Origin: Clostridium massiliamazoniense
Lineage (GTDB): Bacteria > Bacillota > Clostridia > Clostridiales > Clostridiaceae
NCBI RefSeq assembly: GCF_001403635.1
Contig: NZ_LN879466.1
Span: 124,001 to 188,000, forward strand
Length of the DNA stretch: 64,000 nt
Direction: 5' to 3'
Shown piece by piece: positions 43,578 through 52,660 of the stretch; the stretch's first letter is position 1; every line of letters starts with the position of its first letter. Below the pieces are notes generated by a model that did not search any database, was not told the DNA's origin, and worked only from the letters and a program-made list of their open reading frames with translations. A program made the translations under genes and the position numbers.

Positions 43578-43946
43578 GTGAAAAAATTAGATGGAAAGAA
43601 TTTTGTTGTTTTTAAAGCTCATAATCTTTTAGCTATTGATAAAGATGGGTTTTCAGATTATATCTATAATTTGGGGGAAACTATAGATTTTAGAATATAT
43701 GATTTAGCATCCCTATTGTTTGCTATAAGATTAAGGGTTTTAGCTTTCAGAAATCAAGAGTGTAGAATAATAGATAAGGTTTTAGAATCAGAAGTTATGA
43801 AAAATAGTAATTTTTCAGAAGTTGATGAAATTTTAAAAAAAGCTTTAAGAAATGAAGAAATACTTTTTGAAGAAAGAGAAAAATATGCATCATATATAAT
43901 GAATTATTTAGAGGAAATAGCTGAAGAACTAGAATTTAAAATCTAG
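43578..43946 (+). pseudogene. Internal fragment of glucuronate isomerase (uxaC remnant)
   Basis: The 122-residue frame aligns with the middle of the intact UxaC next door (about its residues 170-285). It has NFVVFKAHNLLAIDKDGFSD against NFVVAPTFRPDNIIKIRKDG, then YNLGETIDF against GNLGEASKS, and EILKKALRNEEILFEEREKY against RIFKKALNNEEITLEEEEKY. Both catalytic ends are missing and it has no ribosome binding site. A decayed duplicate of uxaC is the best reading. Confidence 0.85.
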
Positions 43947-44000
43947 TAGTTTAGAAATGAAAATTTAGATTTAAAGTTTAAAGGTAAATAGAATTTAGCT

Positions 44001-44069
44001 AATACAAGGATATTTATAAGTGTAAATATTTATAATATTACAGTTAAAAAAATCCTTGTGTTATTTTTT
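44001..44069 (+). terminator. Terminator after the uxaC remnant
   Basis: AATACAAGGAT pairs with ATCCTTGTGTT across a 40-base loop, followed by ATTTTTT. Confidence 0.65.
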
Positions 44070-44144
44070 ATTGTTTAAATATATTAATAAAATAGCCAAT
44101 GAAAATGTTTAAAATTGTTAACAATTATTTTTATAAAAGTATAG

Positions 44145-44156
44145 TATACTAGTATT
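44145..44156. promoter_or_regulatory. Operator-like palindrome at the uxaC promoter
   Basis: AGTATACTAGTATTA contains TATACTAGTATT. Near-identical TATACAAGTATA occurs at the -10 regions of the TRAP (46517) and uxuB (52632) promoters. It is the probable binding site of the local GntR regulator. Confidence 0.65.
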
Positions 44157-44186
44157 ATAAAATAGTAGTTTAAGGGGATTGATAAC

Positions 44187-45581
44187 ATGAAAAATTTTAT
44201 GGGGAAAGATTTTTTATTAAGTAGTGAAACAGCTAAGGAGTTATATGAAGTAGCAGAAAAAATGCCAATAGTTGATTTCCATTGTCATCTTAATCCAAAG
44301 GAGATTTTAGAAAATAAAAGATATAAAAATATAACTGAAATGTGGCTTGGACATGATCATTATAAATGGAGAGCTATGAGAAGTAATGGCATAGATGAAA
44401 AGTATATAACTGGTGATGCTTCAGATTATGAAAAGTTCGTAATGTGGGCAAAGACTGTAGATAATGCCATTGGAAATCCATTATATCACTGGACACATTT
44501 AGAATTAAAAAGATTCTTTGGAATTGAAGAAACTTTAAGTGAAGATACAGCAAAGGAAATTTGGGATAAATGTAATGAAAAAATAGCATCTGGTGAAATG
44601 GATGTTATGAATCTTATAAATAAGGCGAATGTTGAGTATATAGCTACAACTGATGACCCTATAGATACTTTAGAATATCACATAGAATTAAGAAAAAAAG
44701 ATTTAAATTTTGTAGTAGCACCAACATTTAGACCAGATAATATTATAAAAATAAGAAAAGACGGTTTCATTGAGTACATAGGAAATTTAGGTGAGGCATC
44801 AAAGAGTAAAATAGAAAATTTAAATGATTTATTAGGAGCAATTGAAAATAGATTACTATTTTTCAAGGATAATGGTTCATTAATAAGTGACCATGGCTTA
44901 GAGAGAGTTATGTATAGAGAATGTTCAAAGGAAGAATGTGAAAGAATATTTAAAAAAGCATTGAATAATGAGGAAATAACTTTAGAAGAAGAAGAAAAAT
45001 ATTTTACTTATATAATGACATACTTAGGAAAGCTTTACCATGAAAATGGATTTGCTATGCAGCTTCATATAGGACCACTTAGAAATAACAATAAAAGAAT
45101 GTTTAAGGTTTTAGGTGCTGATTGTGGTTTTGATTCTATAAATGACCATGTTGTTGCAGAACCACTTAGTTATCTTTTAAATGCTATGGATGAAGAAAAT
45201 AAGCTTCCAAAAACAGTTTTATATTGTTTAAATCCAAAGGACAATGAGGTTATAGGAACAATGTTAGGAAACTTCCAAGGGGGAGGAGATATAAGTAAAA
45301 TTCAATTTGGCTCAGGCTGGTGGTTTAATGACCAAAAAGATGGAATGGAAAGACAAATGATGGCATTATCACAGCTAGGATTAATTAGTAAGTTTATAGG
45401 TATGTTAACTGATTCAAGAAGCTTTTTATCATATACAAGACATGAATATTTCAGAAGAATATTATGTGAGTTCTTAGGTAATATTGTTGAAAATGGAGAA
45501 TATCCGAAAAACAATAAAAAACTTAAAGAAATTGTAGAAAATATATGTTACTATAATAGCAAGAAATATTTTGATATATAG
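44187..45581 (+). CDS. uxaC: Glucuronate isomerase UxaC
   Basis: The 464-residue protein has the amidohydrolase-like metal motif VDFHCHLNPKEI near the N-terminus, TEMWLGHDHYKWRAMRSNG, HLELKRFFGI, QLHIGPLRNNN and SRSFLSYTRHEYFRR at the C-terminus. It interconverts glucuronate and fructuronate (and galacturonate and tagaturonate), the first intracellular step after beta-glucuronidase. It starts with a GGGG site and is followed by the frameshifted GntR gene 27 bases later. Confidence 0.95.
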   Translation: MKNFMGKDFLLSSETAKELYEVAEKMPIVDFHCHLNPKEILENKRYKNITEMWLGHDHYKWRAMRSNGIDEKYITGDASDYEKFVMWAKTVDNAIGNPLYHWTHLELKRFFGIEETLSEDTAKEIWDKCNEKIASGEMDVMNLINKANVEYIATTDDPIDTLEYHIELRKKDLNFVVAPTFRPDNIIKIRKDGFIEYIGNLGEASKSKIENLNDLLGAIENRLLFFKDNGSLISDHGLERVMYRECSKEECERIFKKALNNEEITLEEEEKYFTYIMTYLGKLYHENGFAMQLHIGPLRNNNKRMFKVLGADCGFDSINDHVVAEPLSYLLNAMDEENKLPKTVLYCLNPKDNEVIGTMLGNFQGGGDISKIQFGSGWWFNDQKDGMERQMMALSQLGLISKFIGMLTDSRSFLSYTRHEYFRRILCEFLGNIVENGEYPKNNKKLKEIVENICYYNSKKYFDI

Positions 45582-45608
45582 ATATAGAGTGATGATGGAA
45601 GGTAAGTT

Positions 45609-46299
45609 ATGCAATTATACGAAAAAATCAAGGGTGAAAGTAATAAAGAATATGCTTATAGGGTACTTAAAAGCAATATAATGAATTTAGATTTAAAACC
45701 AGGTGAAGGACTTAGTGAAACAGATATAGCTGAGCGTTTAGGATTATCAAGAACTCCAATAAGAGAAGTTGTTATGAAACTTAAAGAAGATCACCTAATA
45801 GAGGTTATTCCACAAAGGGGAACCTATATATCCTTAATAGACAGGGACCTTATGAATGAAGGGACATTTATGAGGACGGTACTTGAAAAGGAAGTGTTAA
45901 AATTAGCTTGCGTAAGCTTTCCAGAAGAGTCAATTGATGAGTTAGAAAAAAATCTTTTTGCACAAAAATTAGCTAGTGGAAAAGAAAATTCAAAAATGGA
46001 AATGCATAGATTAGATCAAGAATTCCATGAAATCATATTTAGAGGAGTAAATATGATTAACATATGGGAAAGTATACAAAAAATAAGTTCTCATTATAAT
46101 AGGGTAAGATTATTATCAGAACTTAGTAAATCAACAGTTCATATATCTGATGAGCATGAAAAAAATACTTAACATAATAAAAACTAAGGATATATCATCT
46201 GTTGAGTATATAATAGACCTTCATATAAAGAAACCTACAGAAAAGTGGGCAGAATTATATGCAGAGGGTAGTAAATTTAATCAGTTTTTCAAAAAGTAA
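45609..46299 (+). pseudogene. GntR/FCD uronate regulator disrupted by a frameshift in a poly-A run
   Basis: Residues 1-75 form a complete GntR winged helix (GLSETDIAERLGLSRTPIREV, then LIEVIPQRGTYIS) and an FCD ligand domain begins. At about 46158 a run of seven A leads to a stop at 46172 after 187 residues. With six A the frame would continue HEKILNIIKTKD and on through KWAELYAEG to a natural end at 46299, giving the normal length of about 229 residues. The last FCD helices are lost as it stands. Real mutation, slippage or sequencing error are all possible. Confidence 0.85.
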
Positions 46300-46360
46300 A
46301 AGATGTCTACTAAATTTAGTGCCTTATTGGCACCTAACTTAGTAGACATCTTTTACTTTT
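46298..46360 (+). terminator. Strong terminator after the GntR gene
   Basis: AAAAGATGTCTACTAA and TTTAGTGCC pair with GGCACCTAA and TTAGTAGACATCTTTT. This is one of the longest hairpins in the window, followed by ACTTTT. Its position fits the repaired GntR end at 46299. Confidence 0.9.
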
Positions 46361-46490
46361 AAAAAGTTGTTTGAAAAGGCTTAAAGAATGTCAGGATTTT
46401 TTTAGATATTATAGATAATTTTAGTTTACTTATAAAAAAATACAAAATGTTAATAGATAATTAACAAAAAGAAAATATTTACTATTTTTC

Positions 46491-46528
46491 TTGTAAATGT
46501 ATACAGAGGATGCTAGTATACAAGTATA
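46491..46528 (+). promoter_or_regulatory. Promoter and operator of the TRAP transporter operon
   Basis: TTGTAA (46491-46496), a 17-bp spacer and TAGTAT (46514-46519). The operator TATACAAGTATA (46517-46528) overlaps the -10. The same arrangement occurs at 52606. The rest of 46361-46748 is an AT-rich leader with nothing else recognised. Confidence 0.7.
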
Positions 46529-46748
46529 ACAGGATAGTAAAAATTAAGTAAACTTAAGGTATTTTATTAAAAAGTTTTAGTTATAAGGGGAGATAATTTT
46601 AAAGATATCTTAGATTACTTATTATGATTAATACTTAGAGTGGTAAAGAATATATTTTTAAATTTAAGTTATTAAAAATATATTTAAATACATAATATAA
46701 TTTTTTTAATATTTGAAATACTTATACAAAAGTAAGGGGGAATTTTAT

Positions 46749-47762
46749 ATGGTCAAAAAAACGTTGTTTGTACTTATGATTACAACATTGCTCAGTTCAA
46801 CTTTGGTAGGTTGTTCAAATGGAGGAAAAACCACAAGTGGAAAGAAAGTTGAATTATTGAGAGTAGCTCACAATCAAGGAGAAAATCATCCCATTCATAA
46901 AGCTCTATTAGAATTTGAAAAAGAAGTAGAGAAAAATAGTAATGCAGAGATTGATGTTCAAGTGTTTCCAAATGAAATATTAGGTTCACAAAGAGAAGCA
47001 GTTGAATTAACTCAGACTGGTGCTATAGATATATCTGTAGCAAGTATAAGTTTGCTTGAGAGTTTTGAAGAAATGTATAGCGTATTTAACGTACCATATT
47101 TATTTGATAGTAAAGAACATTATTATTCAGTTATGAATGATAAGGAGATTTTGGGTACTTTATTCGAACAAACTAGAAATGATGGTTTTGTTGGATTAAC
47201 TTGGTATGATGCAGGTACAAGAAATATTTATACTAATAAGAAGTCAATTGAAAAACCTGAGGACTTAAAAGGAATGAAAATAAGGGTTCAACAAAGTCCT
47301 ACTAATATAAAAATGATAGAACTATTAGGGGGATCACCAACACCAATGGGTTTTGGTGAAGTTTATACAGCTTTGCAACAAAATGTTATAGATGGCGCTG
47401 AAAATAATGAAATGGCTTTAATAACTAACAAGCATGGGGAGGTTAGTAAATATTATTCTTATAATGAGCATGCAATGATACCAGATATTTTAATAATGAA
47501 TGCAAAAAAACTAGATGGAATGAGTGAAGAACATAGAAATATAGTTTTAGATGCTGTTAACAAATCTAATGAATTTGAAGTTGAGGAATGGAAAAAATCT
47601 ATTGAAGAAGCCAAAAAAGAAGCAGAAGAAATGGGTGTTAAATTTACATATCCAGATACAAAGCCATTCCAAGAAAAAGTTATGCCTATTCATGAGGAGT
47701 TTAAGAAGAATGAAAAGGTAGCACCAATATACAATAAAATACGTGAAAAGGCAGAAAAGTAG
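46749..47762 (+). CDS. dctP: TRAP transporter solute-binding lipoprotein DctP
   Basis: The 337-residue protein has a lipoprotein signal peptide, MITTLLSSTLVGCSNGG, with the lipidated Cys near residue 22. The mature DctP fold shows RVAHNQGENHPIH, DIDVQVFPNEILG-type sequence, and GMKIRVQQSPTNIKMIELLG, carrying the conserved carboxylate-binding Arg. It captures an organic acid outside the membrane; the uronate genes around it make hexuronate likely. ATG 46749 has AGGGGG upstream. Confidence 0.93.
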   Translation: MVKKTLFVLMITTLLSSTLVGCSNGGKTTSGKKVELLRVAHNQGENHPIHKALLEFEKEVEKNSNAEIDVQVFPNEILGSQREAVELTQTGAIDISVASISLLESFEEMYSVFNVPYLFDSKEHYYSVMNDKEILGTLFEQTRNDGFVGLTWYDAGTRNIYTNKKSIEKPEDLKGMKIRVQQSPTNIKMIELLGGSPTPMGFGEVYTALQQNVIDGAENNEMALITNKHGEVSKYYSYNEHAMIPDILIMNAKKLDGMSEEHRNIVLDAVNKSNEFEVEEWKKSIEEAKKEAEEMGVKFTYPDTKPFQEKVMPIHEEFKKNEKVAPIYNKIREKAEK

Positions 47763-47773
47763 GGGGAAATTAA

Positions 47774-48265
47774 ATGGAGAACGTAAAGAAATTTCTAAAT
47801 AAAACCCTAGAAGTTATTTGTATGTCCATTATAGTTTTAATGGTTCTTTTAGCACTTTGGCAAGTTATATCAAGATATTTTTTAAACAAGCCAAGTACAA
47901 CTTCTGAGGAACTTTTAATATATTGTTTTGTTTGGGTATCACTTCTTGGAGCGGCCTATGTTTTTGGAAAGAGAGACCATATGGCAATGTCATTCTTTGT
48001 TGAAAAGTTACCTCCAGCAAAAAATAATCTTACAAAGATAATAAGTGAAGTAGCAGTTTTAGTTTTTGCAGGAGCAGTTTTAGTTTATGGAGGTATTGAA
48101 ATAACAAAATTAGCTATGGGACAAGTATCACCAGCATTAGGTGTTCCAATGGGTTATATATATACAGTATTACCTCTTTCAGGAGTTATAACAATAATTT
48201 ACAGTGTAATAAATTTAAAGGAACTTTTGATTAAATATGGTAAAAAAGTAAAGGTAGAACAATAG
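47774..48265 (+). CDS. dctQ: TRAP transporter small membrane subunit DctQ
   Basis: The 163-residue protein has four predicted helices and the DctQ pattern WQVISRYFLNKPSTTSEELLIYCFVWVSLLGAA (in two parts), then KRDHMAMSFF. It pairs with DctM to drive Na+-coupled uptake. It starts 11 bases after dctP with GGGGG upstream and precedes dctM by 19 bases. Confidence 0.94.
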   Translation: MENVKKFLNKTLEVICMSIIVLMVLLALWQVISRYFLNKPSTTSEELLIYCFVWVSLLGAAYVFGKRDHMAMSFFVEKLPPAKNNLTKIISEVAVLVFAGAVLVYGGIEITKLAMGQVSPALGVPMGYIYTVLPLSGVITIIYSVINLKELLIKYGKKVKVEQ

Positions 48266-48284
48266 AATTTAGGGGGAGAGAAAA

Positions 48285-49592
48285 ATGGATTTAGCACTGC
48301 AAACAGGTTTAATATTACTAGCTGTTTTTCCTATATTATTACTTATAGGTATACCAATATCTATAAGTATAGGAATTACATCGGTAGTTTCTATATTAAC
48401 AGCATTACCTTTAGAGAATGCATTAATAACATCAGCACAACGTATATTTTCAGGAATAGATTCATTTTCATTATTAGCAATACCATTCTTCGTATTGGCT
48501 GGAGTAATAATGAATAATGGAGGTATAGCTTTAAGGTTAGTAAACTTTGCTAAATTGATGGGAGGGAAGCTCCCAGGGTCTTTAGCGCAAACTAATGTAG
48601 TTGGAAATATGTTATTTGGTTCAGTAAGTGGATCAGCAGTAGCAGCTGCTGCGGCTATAGGTGGAACTATAGGACCACTTCAAGAAAAAGAAGGTTATGA
48701 TAAAGACTTTAGTGCAGCTGTAAATATAGCATCAGCACCAACAGGGCTTTTGATTCCTCCTAGTAATTCTTTAATTATTTATTCTTTAGTAAGTGGTGGA
48801 ACATCAGTAGCAGCTTTATTTATGGCTGGATACATACCAGGAATTCTTTGGGGACTAGCAGTAATGGGTGTTGCTTTAGTAATAAGTAAAAGAAAGAAAT
48901 ATGGTCAAACTCAAAAGATATCCTTTAAAGATGCTTTTAAAGTATTTGTAGAAGCCATTCCTTCTTTATCATTAATAATAATTATTATTGGTGGTATAGT
49001 TGGTGGAGTGTTTACAGCAACAGAAGGAGCAGCAGTAGCAGTGGCTTATTCATTTATTTTAGCTTTCTTCTTTTATAAAACAATAAAGTTAAAGGATATG
49101 CCAAAGCTTTTAATGGAAACAGTTGAAATGACAGGGATAATAGTATTTTTAATAGGTGTATCATCAATTATGTCATGGGTATTAGCATTCACTAATATAC
49201 CAAATGCAATAACAACTGTATTATTAAAAATTTCAAGTAATCCAATTGTTATATTAATAATAATGAATATAATTTTATTGATTGTAGGAACATTTATGGA
49301 TTTAACTCCAGCAATATTAATATTTACGCCAATATTCTTACCAGTAGTTAAGAATTTTGGAATGGATCCAATTCACTTTGGAATGATATTAATATTTAAC
49401 TTGTGTATAGGGGGAATAACACCTCCAGTTGGAAATACTCTTTTCGTTGGATGTAGGGTAGCAAAAACAAAGTTAGAACATGTTATAAAACATCTATTAC
49501 CATTTTATGCTGCAATAATAGCAGTTCTGATGTTAATAACCTTTGTTCCAGAAATAAGTTTATTTATACCTAGATTACTAGGAATGATTTAA
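48285..49592 (+). CDS. dctM: TRAP transporter large membrane subunit DctM
   Basis: The 435-residue protein has about 12 helices. It shows GIPISISIGI, SLLAIPFFVLAGVIMNNGGIA, GNMLFGSVSGSAVAAAAAIG, APTGLLIPPSNSLIIYS and the C-terminal LCIGGITPPVGNTLFVG. It is the ion-coupled transport channel of the TRAP system. The operon ends in a terminator just after it. Confidence 0.95.
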   Translation: MDLALQTGLILLAVFPILLLIGIPISISIGITSVVSILTALPLENALITSAQRIFSGIDSFSLLAIPFFVLAGVIMNNGGIALRLVNFAKLMGGKLPGSLAQTNVVGNMLFGSVSGSAVAAAAAIGGTIGPLQEKEGYDKDFSAAVNIASAPTGLLIPPSNSLIIYSLVSGGTSVAALFMAGYIPGILWGLAVMGVALVISKRKKYGQTQKISFKDAFKVFVEAIPSLSLIIIIIGGIVGGVFTATEGAAVAVAYSFILAFFFYKTIKLKDMPKLLMETVEMTGIIVFLIGVSSIMSWVLAFTNIPNAITTVLLKISSNPIVILIIMNIILLIVGTFMDLTPAILIFTPIFLPVVKNFGMDPIHFGMILIFNLCIGGITPPVGNTLFVGCRVAKTKLEHVIKHLLPFYAAIIAVLMLITFVPEISLFIPRLLGMI

Positions 49593-49613
49593 AGATAGGC
49601 TTAATTTAAATAA

Positions 49614-49678
49614 AAAGCGAGGGCTGTTTTTCAAAGTAGCGTTAGAATCTACTTTGGATAACAGTCTCCTTTTTTTAG
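49614..49678 (+). terminator. Terminator of the TRAP operon
   Basis: GAGGGCTGT pairs with ACAGTCTCC, with an inner CAAAGTAG/CTACTTTG helix, followed by TTTTTTT. Confidence 0.88.
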
Positions 49679-49680
49679 TT

Positions 49681-51684
49681 TTAAGCAAATTTTTCTTGTG
49701 GTTGGTGTATTAACTTTATTGTTGAATCAAGTAGTTCAATATCTGAAATTAGAGTTTTTAAGTTTTCCTTAAAAGTAGGATTTAATTCCTTCTCATTAAT
49801 ATCTGCTTTTAAATTTTCAATGTTGTATTCATACTCACTTTCTTTTGCAGTACTTCCAATGATAAAGTTACTTAAACATTCCATAGAAGAATTAAATTTT
49901 TCTGCAAATTCATTGATATTAGAATTTTTAGAATTCATTTTTTCTAAAGTAACATTTAAGCTAGAAATTTTATAGGTTATATCAGTAATAAGAGATGTAA
50001 GTTCCTCTAAGGCTGCATTATTCCATTTTGAATTTGAAAATACAGGTTCATATTTTGCTTTTTTTATATTACCTAATAATTGTTGATGAGTTAAGTTTGA
50101 TTTATGACGTATAGCATTAAGTTTAGAGGGCTCAAAGCTATTTGAATTAAGGTTTAAAGTTATTATGCCTTGTATATATTGTCCTTGAAGCTTAACCCAA
50201 TTAGCAAGTAATTTATCTATTTTATTAGTATTCCAAGTAGGCCAAATTATACAAGCAATTAGAGCGAGAATACTTCCAACAATGGTATCTATAGCTCTTG
50301 GAACTGCAACATGGTGTAAAACGCTTAAGTTACAAAGCCATGCAACAATCCAGAACATTATCCAAGCTTGTCCTGAACTACGGAAAACTACATATCCACA
50401 AAGTAAAATCAATGTAATAATAGAGTGCCCTAGTAATCCAAATGGAAGTAAGGAAATTAAATAGCCTACTATGGCACCAGCAATAGTTCCCAAGGTACGT
50501 TCAATTGATCTAGTAAAAGTATCTACATAGTCTGGGAAAAGAACAATTGCTGTGGTTAATGGAATCCAAAAACCATGACCTGGTACAGATATACTAGGGA
50601 AGTAATTTAACAAGTCACCAGCCACTGTTGCAATCATAACGAAAATTGATAAACGTATGGATTGAATGAAAATTGGTGATTTAAAATTCAATTCATCTAG
50701 AAGTAGTTTAATAACATTCTTAGATGCATTAGGAGAATTTAATAATTGATTAAATTCAGATTTTGAGCTTATTTCTTTATTAAAGTTATATTTATTTAAA
50801 TGAGTAAATATATTTTTGAATTCATGTTCAAAAGAAAAGTTTTTATTGTTTTTATCATTTAATTTATTAGAAATATCTATTAATGAATTTCCAATCTCTT
50901 TTAATTCTTTTTCTTGAGAGTTATATATATCATTAAGATAAATAAAATTAAAACAATCTTCTATTATTTCTGCTTTTGCAACTAATTCAAATAAAAAATT
51001 AACGTTATGTTTGGAGTTTTTATCTAGTGAATCTAAAGAATTTCTAGATAAATGAATTGCTCCTAAATAAGCAGAAGTATTTCTTTTCTTATTAACTAAT
51101 GAATGTGCATCAAGAGCTAATTGTTTAAAAACATTAGATAAACATTGTTTTTCATAGGTAAATTTGTTTGTATATGGAGGAAGTATTTGACATACTAAAG
51201 TTATTAAAACTCCAGCTCCTATACCAAAGCTTATAGTCATTCCAGTTTTTAAATCTGGAGACATTTGAGCAGAAGCTAATACAAATATTGATAGTATTAA
51301 AGCTTTGATTCCTATTGCAATACCTAGTTTTCTTAAAAGTCCAGAAATAAATATGAGCACAAAAAATATTATATATAAAAGTACTGGTTCACTATGTAAA
51401 AGTGCACCTACAAAAAAGGCAAGTATAAGTAAAAAAGAATTACTTATTCCTACTAAAGCTCTGTTACTATGGTGAGGTATTAAAATTAGAATACCAGCTA
51501 AGAAAGCACCTACAGATAACAAGGCTTGCAAATCAGGATTTTTTAAAATAAATCCAACTAAAATTGCTATGAAAATTCCAATTACTACACGAAGACTATC
51601 CCAAGGATCATGGAAAAGTTTTTTTGGGTGTATATTGTTAAGGACAATATTTGTAATTGTATTTTGCGAGTTATGTTTTTGCAT
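49681..51684 (-). CDS. FUSC family membrane protein (aromatic acid or drug exporter-like)
   Basis: The 667-residue protein has two membrane halves. The N-terminal six helices (about residues 35-170) and a second set (about 345-490, with FWIPLTTAIVLFPDYVDTF and RTLGTIAGAIVGYL, the FUSC signature) are separated by a long cytoplasmic helical region; a coiled-coil-like tail follows. Such proteins export aromatic acids or similar compounds. ATG 51684 is chosen over GTG 51696 because AAGGATGTGA is better spaced for it. The divergently controlled MarR gene lies just upstream on the same strand with shared palindromic operators. Confidence 0.85.
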   Translation of the reverse strand: MQKHNSQNTITNIVLNNIHPKKLFHDPWDSLRVVIGIFIAILVGFILKNPDLQALLSVGAFLAGILILIPHHSNRALVGISNSFLLILAFFVGALLHSEPVLLYIIFFVLIFISGLLRKLGIAIGIKALILSIFVLASAQMSPDLKTGMTISFGIGAGVLITLVCQILPPYTNKFTYEKQCLSNVFKQLALDAHSLVNKKRNTSAYLGAIHLSRNSLDSLDKNSKHNVNFLFELVAKAEIIEDCFNFIYLNDIYNSQEKELKEIGNSLIDISNKLNDKNNKNFSFEHEFKNIFTHLNKYNFNKEISSKSEFNQLLNSPNASKNVIKLLLDELNFKSPIFIQSIRLSIFVMIATVAGDLLNYFPSISVPGHGFWIPLTTAIVLFPDYVDTFTRSIERTLGTIAGAIVGYLISLLPFGLLGHSIITLILLCGYVVFRSSGQAWIMFWIVAWLCNLSVLHHVAVPRAIDTIVGSILALIACIIWPTWNTNKIDKLLANWVKLQGQYIQGIITLNLNSNSFEPSKLNAIRHKSNLTHQQLLGNIKKAKYEPVFSNSKWNNAALEELTSLITDITYKISSLNVTLEKMNSKNSNINEFAEKFNSSMECLSNFIIGSTAKESEYEYNIENLKADINEKELNPTFKENLKTLISDIELLDSTIKLIHQPQEKFA

Positions 51685-51710
51685 TTGAAGTTTCACATCC
51701 TTATATTTAA

Positions 51711-51766
51711 ATTACTTGTTATGACAAGTAATTAGGTAAAAAATAACTTTAGTTGTTATAGCAAGT
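51711..51766. promoter_or_regulatory. MarR operator palindromes between marR and the FUSC gene
   Basis: ATTACTTGT-TATG-ACAAGTAAT (51711-51732) is a perfect 9-bp inverted repeat, and AGTTGTTATAGCAAGT (51751-51766) is a weaker copy. The motif recurs upstream of the MarR gene at 52232. Confidence 0.75.
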
Positions 51767-51781
51767 ATTTTTCTAAAAAAA

Positions 51782-52210
51782 TTAATTATCGAAGTTATTA
51801 GAAATACTATTCATTATTTTCTTAAAAGTAACTACTTCTGAAGGGGTTAAACTTTCTAAAATTTTATTCTCAACCTCTTGAGCTATAGTATCTAAAGGCT
51901 TTTCTAGTTTTTTACCTTCTTCAGTTAAATATACTAAATAAGCTCTAGAATCATTTGGATTCTCTTTTTTCTCAATTAAGCCTTTTTCTCTGAGTTTAAC
52001 TAAAGTTCTTGTAACAGTTGGTAAATCCTTATTTGTTCTTATTGCTAATTCTGTTTGAGATATACCATCATCCTTCCAAAGTCTTGTTAATAAAGACCAT
52101 TGTTCTAAAGTTACATCATAGGGCTTAATTTGTTTTGCCATATTCTTTTTTATTTTTACTATTAATCTATTAAGAGCATAAAAAGTAGTTTCTTCAACAA
52201 TGTATTTCAT
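51782..52210 (-). CDS. MarR family transcriptional regulator
   Basis: The 142-residue protein has the MarR winged helix: LTRLWKDDGISQTELAIRT, then LPTVTRTLVKLREKGLIEKK and the wing NPNDSRAYLVYLTEEG. Dimerisation helices lie at both ends. Palindromes ACTTGTTAT(A/G)ACAAGT flank the gene on both sides, so it probably represses itself and the FUSC exporter gene. GGAGAG precedes the ATG. Confidence 0.93.
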   Translation of the reverse strand: MKYIVEETTFYALNRLIVKIKKNMAKQIKPYDVTLEQWSLLTRLWKDDGISQTELAIRTNKDLPTVTRTLVKLREKGLIEKKENPNDSRAYLVYLTEEGKKLEKPLDTIAQEVENKILESLTPSEVVTFKKIMNSISNNFDN

Positions 52211-52231
52211 AACATCTCTCCTTTTTTAAAT

Positions 52232-52266
52232 ATACTTGTTAAAACAATAATTGTTATAACAAGTAT
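52232..52266. promoter_or_regulatory. MarR operator at its own promoter
   Basis: ATACTTGTT (52232-52240) and AACAAGTAT (52258-52266) form an outer inverted repeat, with TTGTTATAACAA (52251-52262) inside, matching the site at 51711. The rest of the gene-free stretch 52267-52605 is AT-rich and shows nothing certain. Confidence 0.7.
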
Positions 52267-52605
52267 ATGCCTAAAAAATTTTATTGTCAAATTTAATTGA
52301 AATAAGTTGAAATTTAAATATTTTTAAATATTCTCTAATCGATTTATTCATGATGTAATATTTTAAGTTTCTACAAATTGGAGTCAAATAAATAAAAATT
52401 TTTTAGATAACTTTTACTGAGGTTCAACTGGAATTAAGTCTTAGATTATAATTTTCTTTCATTACGAGTTGTATAGGGTTTATTTTATTTTTATATAAAC
52501 TATGAGAAAATTTAAATAAAAAGTATGTGTAAATTAAGTCTATTTAAAATAATTTCCAAAAAATGAATAATAGATTAATAAAGAGAAAATATTACCTTTT
52601 TACTA

Positions 52606-52643
52606 TTGTAAATGTATACAGTGTATGCTAGTATACAAGTATA
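52606..52643 (+). promoter_or_regulatory. Promoter and operator of the uxuB-uxuA-uidA operon
   Basis: TTGTAA (52606-52611), a 17-bp spacer and TAGTAT (52629-52634), with operator TATACAAGTATA (52632-52643). The block TTGTAAATGTATACAG is identical to that at 46491. The predicted transcript starts only about 20 bases before the ATG. Confidence 0.75.
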
Positions 52644-52660
52644 ACGAAGGAGGGGTAAAA

